Of a stretch of DNA of 13,199 nucleotides, positions 6,535-13,199 are shown in pieces. The notes beneath the pieces were generated by a model. The model worked only from the letters and a program-made list of their open reading frames with translations. It ran no database searches and was not told the DNA's origin. The DNA lies in contig DMST01000338.1 of NCBI GenBank assembly GCA_003454975.1, positions 19,015 through 32,213 of the forward strand. The letters run 5' to 3'. Every line of letters begins with the position of its first letter. The first letter of the stretch is position 1. The stretch comes from Cytophagales bacterium (lineage in GTDB: Bacteria > Bacteroidota > Bacteroidia > Cytophagales > Cyclobacteriaceae). A program made the position numbers and the translations under genes.

Positions 6535-7296
6535 TTATCGAAGCCCCTCCATCCGGAAACGACGGGGAGTAAGTCCGGTATGTGTCTTAAATACCTGCGA
6601 GAAATGGCTTGGGTTCTCAAAACCAATAGCATAGCCTATCTGAATCACCGGATCGTTACCATTGGCCAACAGTTGTTTGGCGCGTTCTATTTTTCGGTTT
6701 TTTATGTGCTGATAAGGAGTGAGTCCTGTAGTACGCTTAAACATTCTAATGAAATGGAATACACTTAACCGACAAACCTCCGCTAACTGGGCCGTGGTAA
6801 TGGGTTTATGAATACGTTCCTGAATGAATCGGTCAATCTTGGTGAGCATGAAAGGAGTAAGCCCCACGGTTTTGGGTGCCTCTTCTTCTTGCTCAGAACA
6901 ATGTCTTTGCTTTAAGTAAGAATACAAAGTAACCGCAAATAACGACAGATTATTTTGCGCAACATCGTTAGGCTGCGTAAGCTGGGAGCGAATTTGTAGA
7001 GCTAGGTTGGTACTTAAGGGATCGTTGAGATGACTGCTCTCCAGGGGCTGGAGGCTTCCGTCCTGCATCACACATTGGACCAAGGCCCCCTCCAACCAAC
7101 AAAACACAACTGCTTCCTCTGTATCGTTTGCTTTACCCAATACAAAATACACTTTGTGCATTTCCTGTAATCGGTAAAGTGGCTCATTGACCAAAGTAAA
7201 GATCAGGAGACTGTGGCCGCCCTTGAATAAAGCCAAAGCTTCAGAAAATGTAGGCACAACCGTTTCGATTTGAGTGGGGGTAGCATTGACGAGCAT
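6535..7296 (-). CDS. AraC/XylS-family transcriptional regulator
   Basis: A 253-residue regulator with a C-terminal AraC DNA-binding domain of two helix-turn-helix units. The first is TTAQLAEVCRLSVFHFIRMF (167-186). The second is near 215-237 and is followed by the family signature, with GFENPSHFSQVFKTHTGLTP (225-244) matching the usual G(F/Y)xxxSxFxxxFKxxxGxTP pattern. The N-terminal 130 residues are divergent; they contain FVLGKANDTEEAVVFCWLEG, which looks like beta-strand sequence and could be a degenerate cupin-type ligand domain, but I cannot assign it. An acidic linker (EQEEEA, 135-140) separates the halves. It follows the KAP NTPase gene on the same strand after 208 bases that contain a perfect inverted repeat, a possible operator. 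No -7 box of the usual type is evident; an AGGAGA lies about 15-20 bases before the ATG, too far for a normal ribosome-binding site. Confidence 0.92.
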   Translation of the reverse strand: MLVNATPTQIETVVPTFSEALALFKGGHSLLIFTLVNEPLYRLQEMHKVYFVLGKANDTEEAVVFCWLEGALVQCVMQDGSLQPLESSHLNDPLSTNLALQIRSQLTQPNDVAQNNLSLFAVTLYSYLKQRHCSEQEEEAPKTVGLTPFMLTKIDRFIQERIHKPITTAQLAEVCRLSVFHFIRMFKRTTGLTPYQHIKNRKIERAKQLLANGNDPVIQIGYAIGFENPSHFSQVFKTHTGLTPRRFRMEGLR

Positions 7297-7402
7297 AGAG
7301 TGTAGGTTTAATCTCCTTTTACCCTAGGCGAATCTCGTACCACAATCAAAAAACACATCTAAAACGCAGATTTCGAGGTTTTTATGGATGGAGCCGCTGA
7401 TT

Positions 7403-7439
7403 AGCTTATTCTCAAAATTCTGATATTTGAGAATAAGCT
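7403..7439. repeat. Perfect 14-bp inverted repeat, 9-base spacer
   Basis: AGCTTATTCTCAAA (7403-7416) is repeated exactly in inverted form as TTTGAGAATAAGCT (7426-7439) around a 9-base loop. It lies 65 bases beyond the KAP gene's stop and about 105 bases before the AraC gene's start. It is A+T-rich and has no T-run on either side, so it is a poor intrinsic terminator. It may be an operator for a dimeric regulator, an mRNA 3' end hairpin, or the trace of a small mobile element. Confidence 0.6.
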
Positions 7440-7504
7440 CAAATACTATCCTTACAGTTAGTAAAGTTTCTAGCATAAGTATAGACATTGAAGGAAAAGC
7501 GACA

Positions 7505-10399
7505 CTAGTCTTGAGTACTTCGGGATGGGGATTCCGACTTGCCTTTTGGCTCAGGTACTTGAAAACGAAATGGGCGAATAGCCTGCGGGAGGTATTCAGA
7601 AACAAGCAAATTCTCGTCTATTCCTACTAATGCTATATCAGTTTGCAACTTGTTTTTTAACCAACCACGGATTGCTTCCATTTTTTTCTCATGGCTCTCT
7701 TTTATCTCTAGCTTATCCAATAAGGAAGCGGCTAATTGGTCTTGAGAAACAGCGAGCAGAAAGGCAAGAGTTTTGTAATGTTCTTCAGTAAATACCTCAC
7801 CTTCCAGCTGGGCCTTGGCCCGCACTAAGCGGTATAAATTCACATAGCGTTTAATCTTTCTCGGGTTGTTACCCAATATGGATGGTATATGTTCAAGAAT
7901 GTAGGCGTGCTCACTGGGCTTAATACTCATACTAGTAGCAAGTTGCTTCGCGGCTGCTTCAGTAATCTGCTCATCATCCGCATCAGCCCCTATAATATCC
8001 CGCTTTAGTTCACCAGTCTTAGCTGTATACCCACTTGCCCCACCATGCCCTTCTGCAGGGTTCACCTTAGCATACCCAACTTCACCCTCTTGCTCAGGCA
8101 GAGGCAGTATATTCCTTATCAACTGTGATTTACGTGCATCATCTAACTCGGAAATATGAAAGGGTATCTGGAATATTTTTTCCAAATAACCTTTGGGGGT
8201 AGACTGGTTAAATTTGGGGATTCCTTCGTCTGGGGATTTAAAGTATGGGTAGGTCTCCTCCAAGGCTTTTTTTACCCAAAAGGGGTCTGCCCCAACCATA
8301 ACCACAAAAAGAGGATAGGCAAGTAATAAGTGGACGGCTTCTAGCACTCGAATAACCGTCTCGGTCTTACATCGGTCCAAATCATCAATGTACAATATTA
8401 TCCTATTGAGCGGCATAGCCCCTTTTTCTCCCTCATTAGTCAGGCTATATTTAATGCGTTCATATTCATTACCGTCGTGATTGGCTTTAGCATTGAAGAT
8501 GCGACTCAGTTCCTCCAGATCGTGCCGGATTACGTGGTAGATGCCTAAGCGTTTTTGATAAGCAGGATCGTTAAGCCGTTCTTTGGCAAATGTCCCCAAT
8601 TGTTGTTGACCCTGCTGTTGCTGCTTTATCTCCTGTATTTCCCGCTGAAGTTCTTGACTCTGACTCTCAAGGACACGCTTGTTTTGCCTCAGTTTGACTA
8701 ATTCTTGCACGGCTATTTGATGGTTATTCCGTGCGGCTTCCAACTTTGCCTGCTGTGCCTTAAGTACTGCCTGTTTATCATCAAGATCTTTATGGTGTTC
8801 AATCTCAGCCAGTTTCCGATACCCCTGAGCCTCTTCCCTAACCTGGCCCAGTTGGATTCGATGATTTTCACTCAATTTTTTCCACCGCCTCAAGAGCCCG
8901 GCTATACTCACCAAAAAAGCACTACCTCCCCCGCCGATTATCCATGTCCAGAGATTCTCTAATTTCTCAATCAACTGAGAAAGCACCATTAAAAGCAAAA
9001 CCGTGACTAGCACCACTCCATTTGAAATCAACCACACCCTGAGCTTCCGACCCTGCGCTCTCCACATTCCAGACCAGCTTCCTTCCTGCTGAGCAAGTTG
9101 AGTTTGTAACCAAGTCAGAGGTTGCTGTAACCCTTGGGGCATCTCAAAACCAACCTTGGTGGCCAGTTCCACTGCCTTGGCTTGCCAAGTTTCTTCCCCT
9201 GTCTTTCTAATTGCTTCCAACCAATACCCTTGAGCCACAGCCAGCTCATTTGGCAACATCTTTAAATTCTCCGTAGCCTTATCTACTTCGATTTGTTGTA
9301 CCCCCTCAAGTTCCGCCAACCCTTTGATCTCTTTTATTAAAGAGCCCGCTTTGTTATTAAGCGATTCCACCTGCTGATCTAGTCCTAGCTGCGCGTCGGC
9401 AAATACCATCATTCTTTGCTGTAGTTGCTCACCGTGCTTCTGAAACCACGTTTTCCCTAGCCCCAGATGATTCTCTATCTCTTCCCACACTTTCATCATC
9501 AGATTGGCATGAATCTCAGAGTCAGCATAACTCCAGGCATTGAACCAAACAGGCAGCACCCCGTCCAGGTAAGGCCAGTCCTCCGGCCTCAAGTCCTTAG
9601 GCACATCTGCTAAATCCTTTATAAACCAGCGAGTAGCTCGCATAAAATGACTCTTCCCGCTTCCCCATTCGCCATACAAACCTATAGCCAAGGCCGGCTG
9701 GGTCTTCTTGTGGGCAATAAGCTGAGCCATCAGTTTTTCGTGTACATCGTAAGTATAGCCCTGCGGTTTAGGTGCATCAGTGACAATCGCATCATTATTG
9801 TACCCGGCATAATTGAGCCATTGGTCTGACTCCTGGATATCTTCGCGATGCACAGAAAAGGGATTATTGGAATCAATACTGTCTAGCTTCTTCTTAGATG
9901 CGTGGTCAATCCAAGTTTCATTATAGAGATTAAAAAATGATTTGGGAAACCGTCCAAATTCCTTGGGAAAGTAGTCCAATATTTCATTTATGACCTTGAC
10001 CCTTGTTAGATCTTCGGCACCCAAATAAACGGGCAATTTAAAGCCCTTCCTGATATCCTTGAGTCTAGCCGACACCAATCCCTCCTTCTCCCGTTCTGAC
10101 TGTAAGTCTATTTCAAACACTCCACCACCGGAGATATTCGAGACACCGATAGATAAGAATAATTGAAGACCTAAATTTTCTTTTAAAGAATAACCCAACT
10201 TTACAGTGTTATATATGCGGGAATCCTGCAGCCAATTGTATCGGTATACTTGTTTGAGTACTCCATCAAACCAACGAACATTTACCTCCTCAGCTAGCGT
10301 AACCAAGGCATCTTCCAAAGCCTTGAAGGCATCCCCCCCCTTGGGCTCAATGATATCCATCGCATAAATACCGGCTTTTTCTATCAGTGGAAATAGCAT
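7505..10399 (-). CDS. KAP-family P-loop NTPase, membrane-anchored, with unrecognised N-terminal domain
   Basis: A 964-residue STAND-like NTPase of the KAP group, named after Kidins220/ARMS and the F-plasmid phage-exclusion protein PifA. Residues 1-195 are an alpha/beta region I do not recognise. The NTPase begins near 210, with Walker A GLYGEWGSGKS (240-250). Walker B is IILYIDDLDRC (667-677), the KAP hallmark DDLDRC. A late block, NNPRKIKRYVNLYRL (844-858), corresponds to the C-terminal helical part of the KAP module. Between the Walker motifs lie about 420 residues: a coiled-coil-like stretch (about 340-395), two membrane helices (about 454-474 and 484-504) and a long Gln/Glu-rich coiled coil (about 510-602). 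KAP proteins are known for membrane helices inserted in the NTPase domain. It probably sits at the inner membrane with ATPase and N-terminal domains in the cytoplasm. Start at the ATG at 10399; an in-frame ATG 13 codons later is possible. A defence role is plausible by family, not shown. Confidence 0.92.
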   Translation of the reverse strand: MLFPLIEKAGIYAMDIIEPKGGDAFKALEDALVTLAEEVNVRWFDGVLKQVYRYNWLQDSRIYNTVKLGYSLKENLGLQLFLSIGVSNISGGGVFEIDLQSEREKEGLVSARLKDIRKGFKLPVYLGAEDLTRVKVINEILDYFPKEFGRFPKSFFNLYNETWIDHASKKKLDSIDSNNPFSVHREDIQESDQWLNYAGYNNDAIVTDAPKPQGYTYDVHEKLMAQLIAHKKTQPALAIGLYGEWGSGKSHFMRATRWFIKDLADVPKDLRPEDWPYLDGVLPVWFNAWSYADSEIHANLMMKVWEEIENHLGLGKTWFQKHGEQLQQRMMVFADAQLGLDQQVESLNNKAGSLIKEIKGLAELEGVQQIEVDKATENLKMLPNELAVAQGYWLEAIRKTGEETWQAKAVELATKVGFEMPQGLQQPLTWLQTQLAQQEGSWSGMWRAQGRKLRVWLISNGVVLVTVLLLMVLSQLIEKLENLWTWIIGGGGSAFLVSIAGLLRRWKKLSENHRIQLGQVREEAQGYRKLAEIEHHKDLDDKQAVLKAQQAKLEAARNNHQIAVQELVKLRQNKRVLESQSQELQREIQEIKQQQQGQQQLGTFAKERLNDPAYQKRLGIYHVIRHDLEELSRIFNAKANHDGNEYERIKYSLTNEGEKGAMPLNRIILYIDDLDRCKTETVIRVLEAVHLLLAYPLFVVMVGADPFWVKKALEETYPYFKSPDEGIPKFNQSTPKGYLEKIFQIPFHISELDDARKSQLIRNILPLPEQEGEVGYAKVNPAEGHGGASGYTAKTGELKRDIIGADADDEQITEAAAKQLATSMSIKPSEHAYILEHIPSILGNNPRKIKRYVNLYRLVRAKAQLEGEVFTEEHYKTLAFLLAVSQDQLAASLLDKLEIKESHEKKMEAIRGWLKNKLQTDIALVGIDENLLVSEYLPQAIRPFRFQVPEPKGKSESPSRSTQD

Positions 10400-10423
10400 T
10401 TGAAAATGAAGTTAGTTAACGAA

Positions 10424-10451
10424 AAAAGATACCAAATCCCTTAGATGTCAA
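10424..10451 (-). promoter_or_regulatory. Weak promoter candidate for the KAP NTPase gene
   Basis: On the minus strand a TTG (10451-10449, in the context TTTGACA) is followed 17 bases later by TATCTTTT (10431-10424), one base off TAnnTTTG. Spacing is slightly short for the Bacteroidota consensus. A transcript would begin near 10417 and leave a leader of about 18 bases. Confidence 0.3.
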
Positions 10452-10560
10452 AGATTATTAAAGAGTAAAAAAAGTTCGATTACACCAAAAGGAGACCTAA
10501 AACAGCTAGTAATTCGAGATTTATTAAATCCTGCAAGAGGACCGTCCCACACCACCTCAC

Positions 10561-10593
10561 AAAATAAAAGGCTACCCCCTCCGAGATAGCCTT
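10561..10593 (-). terminator. Intrinsic terminator of trpS
   Basis: Read on the minus strand, AAGGCTA (10593-10587) pairs with TAGCCTT (10574-10568) around a 12-base loop and runs straight into a T-rich tail, TTTTATTTT (10569-10561). It lies 25 bases after the trpS stop, as expected for a Rho-independent terminator, and separates trpS from the KAP gene behind it. Confidence 0.85.
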
Positions 10594-10617
10594 CATTGTT
10601 CCAGTTATGGGGCAGGC

Positions 10618-11592
10618 CTATCGGAAACCTACCACCTTACGCACACGGTCCAGCGTACGGGTGATTACCTCGCGTGCTTTGTCCTCGCCTATTTTTAGGA
10701 TCCGGTCTAGCTCATCTGGGTTCGCCATGTACTCCTCAAAACGCTGACGACCTTCAGCAAAGCGCTCTACCAAGGCCTCATACAAGGCCTGCTTAGCATG
10801 CCCATAGCCGTAGTTGCCTGCCAAATAGCTCTGGCGCATTTCCTCCACCTGCTCAGGCTTGGCTATTAGTCGATAGATGGCAAATGTATTGTCAGTATCA
10901 GGGTCCTTGGGCTCTTCCAAAGACTTACTGTCCGATACGATCTTCATTACATTTCTGCGCAACTTCTTATCCGGCTGGAAGATGTCAATGGTATTCCCAT
11001 AGGACTTACTCATTTTCTGACCATCCAAACCGGGGATGGTCATCACGTTCTCGTCAATCTGCGCTTCGGGCAGCACGAAAATTTCCTCCCCGTATTGGTG
11101 GTTGATTGAGTTGGCAATATCCTTGGCCATCTCCAAGTGCTGTTTCTGATCCTTACCCACCGGTACAATATCCGCATCGTAACCGATGATATCGGCCGTC
11201 ATTAATACAGGATAGGTAAATAGCCCGGCATTTACGTCAGATAGCTTGTCCGCCTTATCCTTGAAGCTATGCGCATTGGCTAGCATGGGGTAGGGCGTGA
11301 AACAGTTCAGGTACCACGTAAGCTCAGCCACCTCCGGCACACGACTCTGACGATAAAACAGGTTGTTCTCGTAGTCGAATCCAAATGCCAGCCACGCCGC
11401 CGCAGTAGCATTGATATTCTCTTTGCGCGTTTCGGCATCTTTGATGGTAGTAAGCGAATGCCAGTCGGCAATAAAGAAGAAGGATTCGTTTTTAGGATCT
11501 TTGCTCAGCTCAATGGCCGGCAAAATGGCCCCCAGTAAGTTGCCCAAGTGAGGCTTACCGGAGCTCTGAATTCCCGTGAGAATGCGTGCCAT
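10618..11592 (-). CDS. trpS: Tryptophanyl-tRNA synthetase
   Basis: Class Ic aminoacyl-tRNA synthetase that activates tryptophan with ATP and loads it onto tRNA-Trp in the cytoplasm. At 324 residues it has the normal length of the compact bacterial form. The HIGH-type signature is PHLGN (14-18), preceded by the conserved TGIQSSGK. ADIIGYDADIVPVGKDQKQH (133-152) supplies tryptophan- and ATP-contacting residues, and QKMSKSYGN (192-200) is the KMSKS loop. The C-terminal part is the helical anticodon-binding region, ending in the usual charged helix. The ATG at 11592 gives MARILTGIQ, the standard beginning of the family. It has its own terminator and a -7 box upstream, so it is a single-gene unit, transcribed away from the DUF1573 gene. 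No T-box or other leader attenuator is visible in the short upstream region. This is an ordinary core gene. Confidence 0.98.
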   Translation of the reverse strand: MARILTGIQSSGKPHLGNLLGAILPAIELSKDPKNESFFFIADWHSLTTIKDAETRKENINATAAAWLAFGFDYENNLFYRQSRVPEVAELTWYLNCFTPYPMLANAHSFKDKADKLSDVNAGLFTYPVLMTADIIGYDADIVPVGKDQKQHLEMAKDIANSINHQYGEEIFVLPEAQIDENVMTIPGLDGQKMSKSYGNTIDIFQPDKKLRRNVMKIVSDSKSLEEPKDPDTDNTFAIYRLIAKPEQVEEMRQSYLAGNYGYGHAKQALYEALVERFAEGRQRFEEYMANPDELDRILKIGEDKAREVITRTLDRVRKVVGFR

Positions 11593-11618
11593 GTTGTTTT
11601 TTCAATCTAGATTTTGGG

Positions 11619-11626
11619 CAAAAATA
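11619..11626 (-). promoter_or_regulatory. Candidate -7 box of the trpS promoter
   Basis: Minus-strand TATTTTTG is an exact TAnnTTTG match 26 bases before the trpS ATG. No TTG is found at the expected -33 distance; a TTC is the nearest. The position relative to the gene makes it credible all the same. Confidence 0.5.
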
Positions 11627-11662
11627 ACAAGGTTGTCCTCAGAACATAGTCTACATGAGGCG

Positions 11663-11725
11663 AAGTTGGGGGTTCGAAATCGGAAGTTCCGTTTTCCAGT
11701 CACGAACTTCGAAACCTCCAACCTT
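11663..11725. repeat. Imperfect inverted repeat of GAAGTT/TTCGAA words between trpS and the DUF1573 gene
   Basis: AAGTTGGGGGTTCGAA (11663-11678) is matched in inverted form by TTCGAAACCTCCAACCTT (11708-11725), differing at one base plus two single-base gaps. The spacer holds the small palindrome CGGAAGTTCCG (11681-11691). Similar runs of GAAGTTC-like words are common between genes in Bacteroidota, so this is probably a dispersed intergenic repeat. Confidence 0.45.
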
Positions 11726-11748
11726 GAATACATCGCTTGGCACGTCCA

Positions 11749-11780
11749 TTGCGTTATGGATAGTACAACCGTTACCTTCG
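11749..11780 (+). promoter_or_regulatory. Bacteroidota-type promoter of the DUF1573 gene
   Basis: TTG (11749-11751), a 21-base spacer, then TACCTTCG (11773-11780), one base off TAnnTTTG. The box ends only four bases before the ATG at 11785, so transcription would begin at or within a few bases of the start codon, implying a leaderless or nearly leaderless message. Confidence 0.55.
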
Positions 11781-11784
11781 TAGC

Positions 11785-12867
11785 ATGAATAGGGTTATTC
11801 TATTGGGATTTGCCATGGCACTGTCCATGGCCACTTGGGCGCAACCCCGCATTGCCTTTACCAGCACCAGCCATGATTTTGGCGCTATACCTGAGGAGGG
11901 GGGTAAAGTGCGGCACTCATTCACCTTTACCAATACGGGCGACAAACCGCTCATCATCACCGGCGTGAATGCGTCTTGCGGCTGTACTACTCCTGCCTGG
12001 ACCCGCCAAGCGGTGGCCCCTGGTCAACAAGGATACATTGCGGCAGAATATAATCCCATGAACCGCCCCGGTGCCTTCAATAAATCACTAACGGTAGGCT
12101 CCAATGCCGTGAATGCACGCATGACCTTGCGCATCTTAGGCAGTGTAACTCCCAAACCACGAGAGCCAGAGTTAGAATACCCAACCGACCTGGGCGGTTT
12201 GCGCGTCAAGAGTCAGTATTTGCAGTTTGGCAACATCACTACAGAAAGTCCTGTAACCAAGGAGTTTGCGGTGCACAATGCTACTGCCGACCCTCTATAC
12301 CTACTGGAAGAATTTGCCGGCCCTGCATCCATCAACGTCTTCATGGTGCCAGATACCCTAGCCGTTTTCGAAACCGGAAAGCTAGTGGTCACCTTCGACC
12401 CCAACCACACCCCAAAGCTAGGCTACCATCCGCTCCACTTTCGACTGAAAACCAACCAGTTCGAAAACCCTGAGAAAGCCTTTGTGCTCCTCACCACCGT
12501 GGAAGAATACTTTCCGCCAATGACCGCCGAGGAACGAGCCCTCGCACCTAAACTGATTTTTCAAGAAGACTTTCACGACTTCGAGGTCGTGAACCAAGGG
12601 GATAGCGTTACTACTACTTTCACCTTGACCAATGAGGGGCAAAGTGTATTAGAGATCAGAGACTTAAGCCCCAACTGCACCTGTACTACAGCTACCCTGG
12701 GAACTCAAACCCTCACCCCAGGCGAAAGCACTGAACTCACGGTAACGTTCAATTCCACCGGCCGCCGAGGCATGCAGAATAAAGCCGTCACCATCTTCAG
12801 CAACGATCCTTTAAAGCCAACTCAAGATGTAAAGTACCGCGCGGTAGTTAGTACTGCAGGGGAATAA
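11785..12867 (+). CDS. Exported DUF1573 protein with two Cys-x-Cys DUF1573 domains and a divergent middle domain
   Basis: A 360-residue exported protein of beta-sandwich domains. Residues 1-19 form a signal peptide (basic start, hydrophobic core, then TWA before QP), so it ends up in the periplasm or at the cell surface. Domain 1 (about 22-118) is a canonical DUF1573 unit with HDFGAIPEEGG (30-40), HSFTFTNTGDKPLII (44-58) and the paired cysteines of NASCGCTTP (62-70). Domain 2 (about 140-240) keeps the strand pattern (LQFGNITTESPVTKEF) but has no cysteines. Domain 3 (about 256-355) returns to the canonical form with HDFEVVNQGD (264-273) and NCTCTT (297-302). DUF1573 units resemble the ASH/Ig-like folds; the function is not known, and a structural or adhesive envelope role is inference. 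The ATG at 11785 is required for the signal peptide even though the promoter box is only four bases away. It is a single gene divergent from trpS. Confidence 0.9.
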   Translation: MNRVILLGFAMALSMATWAQPRIAFTSTSHDFGAIPEEGGKVRHSFTFTNTGDKPLIITGVNASCGCTTPAWTRQAVAPGQQGYIAAEYNPMNRPGAFNKSLTVGSNAVNARMTLRILGSVTPKPREPELEYPTDLGGLRVKSQYLQFGNITTESPVTKEFAVHNATADPLYLLEEFAGPASINVFMVPDTLAVFETGKLVVTFDPNHTPKLGYHPLHFRLKTNQFENPEKAFVLLTTVEEYFPPMTAEERALAPKLIFQEDFHDFEVVNQGDSVTTTFTLTNEGQSVLEIRDLSPNCTCTTATLGTQTLTPGESTELTVTFNSTGRRGMQNKAVTIFSNDPLKPTQDVKYRAVVSTAGE

Positions 12868-13009
12868 GAATTGAGAGGAAATCTCGTAGGGGTAGAGGTG
12901 GTGCTGAGCACCGCAGGGAAGCATATAAGAATAGATAGCATGAAATTATTTAGCAAAAGAGACCTGCTTGGGAGGTAGTAACAGGGTACGCCTGTCTCGC
13001 CCCTTTACC

Positions 13010-13199
13010 TCAATAAAACTTCCCAGTTTCTAAATCACGTTGGATTGCGGAGGCAGGTTTTACAACACCGTGCATGGCTACGTATACGCCTGGAGTTGCC
13101 AATTGTACAGCACCTAGGGCCAAGCCCCAGTTGATAGGCGCATCAGAATTGGTAAACCGTTCGGGCCGCAAAGCACCAGTCACCACCACACGCTCCTCA
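13010..13199 (-). CDS. Asparaginase-family protein, C-terminal 62 residues only
   Basis: The minus-strand frame enters at the right edge and ends at a TGA (13012-13010). The 62 visible residues include VVVTGALRPERFTNSDAPIN, then a GLALGAVQL block, GVYVAMHG and a charged RDLETGKFY end. This pattern is that of the N-terminal asparaginase domain (PF00710) in small stand-alone asparaginase-like proteins of roughly 160 residues, in which the SDAPxN segment leads into a helix close to the active-site end. Full-length type I or II asparaginases continue with a second domain, and the stop here shows this protein has none after this point. Activity on L-asparagine is therefore not assured. It converges with the DUF1573 gene; the 142 bases between hold only short weak hairpins and no clear terminator. 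Confidence 0.8.
   Translation of the reverse strand, partial: EERVVVTGALRPERFTNSDAPINWGLALGAVQLATPGVYVAMHGVVKPASAIQRDLETGKFY

Noticed and set aside
6439..6768. 109-codon plus-strand frame entering the AraC gene
   Set aside because: More than half is antisense to the AraC DNA-binding domain, and the remainder is Pro/Arg-rich sequence without recognisable motifs.
7324..7605. Open frame on the minus strand, 93 codons, after the KAP gene
   Set aside because: Its first third overlaps the KAP 3' end in another frame, and the rest runs through the inverted repeat. No family features or promoter support it.
8705..8962. 85-codon plus-strand frame with a hydrophobic start
   Set aside because: It is antisense to the coiled-coil and membrane-hairpin part of the KAP NTPase and only mirrors that composition.
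1..10399. A single defence system combining the deoxyribohydrolase/TPR-S protein and the KAP NTPase
   Set aside because: They are separated by several unrelated genes, some on the opposite strand, with no shared promoter or repeats; closeness alone is not enough.
11671..11716. GGTTCGAAAT and CTTCGAAACC resemble a tRNA T-arm
   Set aside because: No acceptor stem, D-arm or anticodon arm can be built around either copy; they belong to an imperfect inverted repeat.
12900..12912. Small palindrome GGTGC-TGA-GCACC after the DUF1573 gene
   Set aside because: A 5-bp stem with a 3-base loop and no T-run is too short to call a terminator.
1..13199. CRISPR array, insertion sequence, integrase, rRNA or tRNA gene
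   Set aside because: No regularly spaced direct repeats, transposase or integrase motifs, or RNA gene signatures were seen on either strand.

Overview
The window looks like a chromosomal segment of a member of the Bacteroidota, most likely from the Saprospiria/Cytophagia side of the phylum. The signs are the protein families (a two-copy DUF1573 protein, a LytTR response regulator, a TrpRS of the Bacteroidota type, a secreted NamZ/DUF1343 muramidase), the lack of strong Shine-Dalgarno sequences, and several upstream boxes matching the Bacteroidota -7 consensus TAnnTTTG. Base composition is mid-range, with a visibly A+T-rich gap around 3000-3235. The phylum call is fairly firm; anything finer is a guess.

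Layout. 1-906 (-) is the N-terminal 302 residues of a deoxyribohydrolase-like (nucleoside deoxyribosyltransferase/TIR-type fold) protein fused to a TRAFs-binding/TPR-S-type helical region; it runs off the left edge. Behind it on the same strand are a NamZ-type exo-N-acetylmuramidase and, immediately upstream, a PAPS-dependent sulfotransferase. On the + strand follow an unrecognised 96-residue protein, a LytR/AlgR-type response regulator with no sensor kinase in view, and a Bcr/CflA-type MFS exporter. About 840 bases without an intact gene (5691-6534) hold what looks like a decayed coding sequence. Then on the - strand come an AraC-type regulator, a 964-residue KAP-family P-loop NTPase with an inserted membrane hairpin and an unrecognised N-terminal domain, and tryptophanyl-tRNA synthetase (trpS) with a clear intrinsic terminator. 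Divergent from trpS is an exported DUF1573 protein. The right edge carries the C-terminal 62 residues of an asparaginase-family protein on the - strand.

How the genes fit together. The sulfotransferase and NamZ genes are close enough to be co-transcribed, but a perfect -7 box also lies between them. The AraC and KAP genes are same-strand neighbours separated by 208 bases holding a perfect 14-bp inverted repeat. trpS and the DUF1573 gene are ordinary core genes with back-to-back promoters. The two candidates for a conflict or defence role are the deoxyribohydrolase/TPR-S protein at the left edge and the KAP NTPase. They lie about 6.6 kb apart, separated by housekeeping genes, so a single joint system cannot be claimed from this window.
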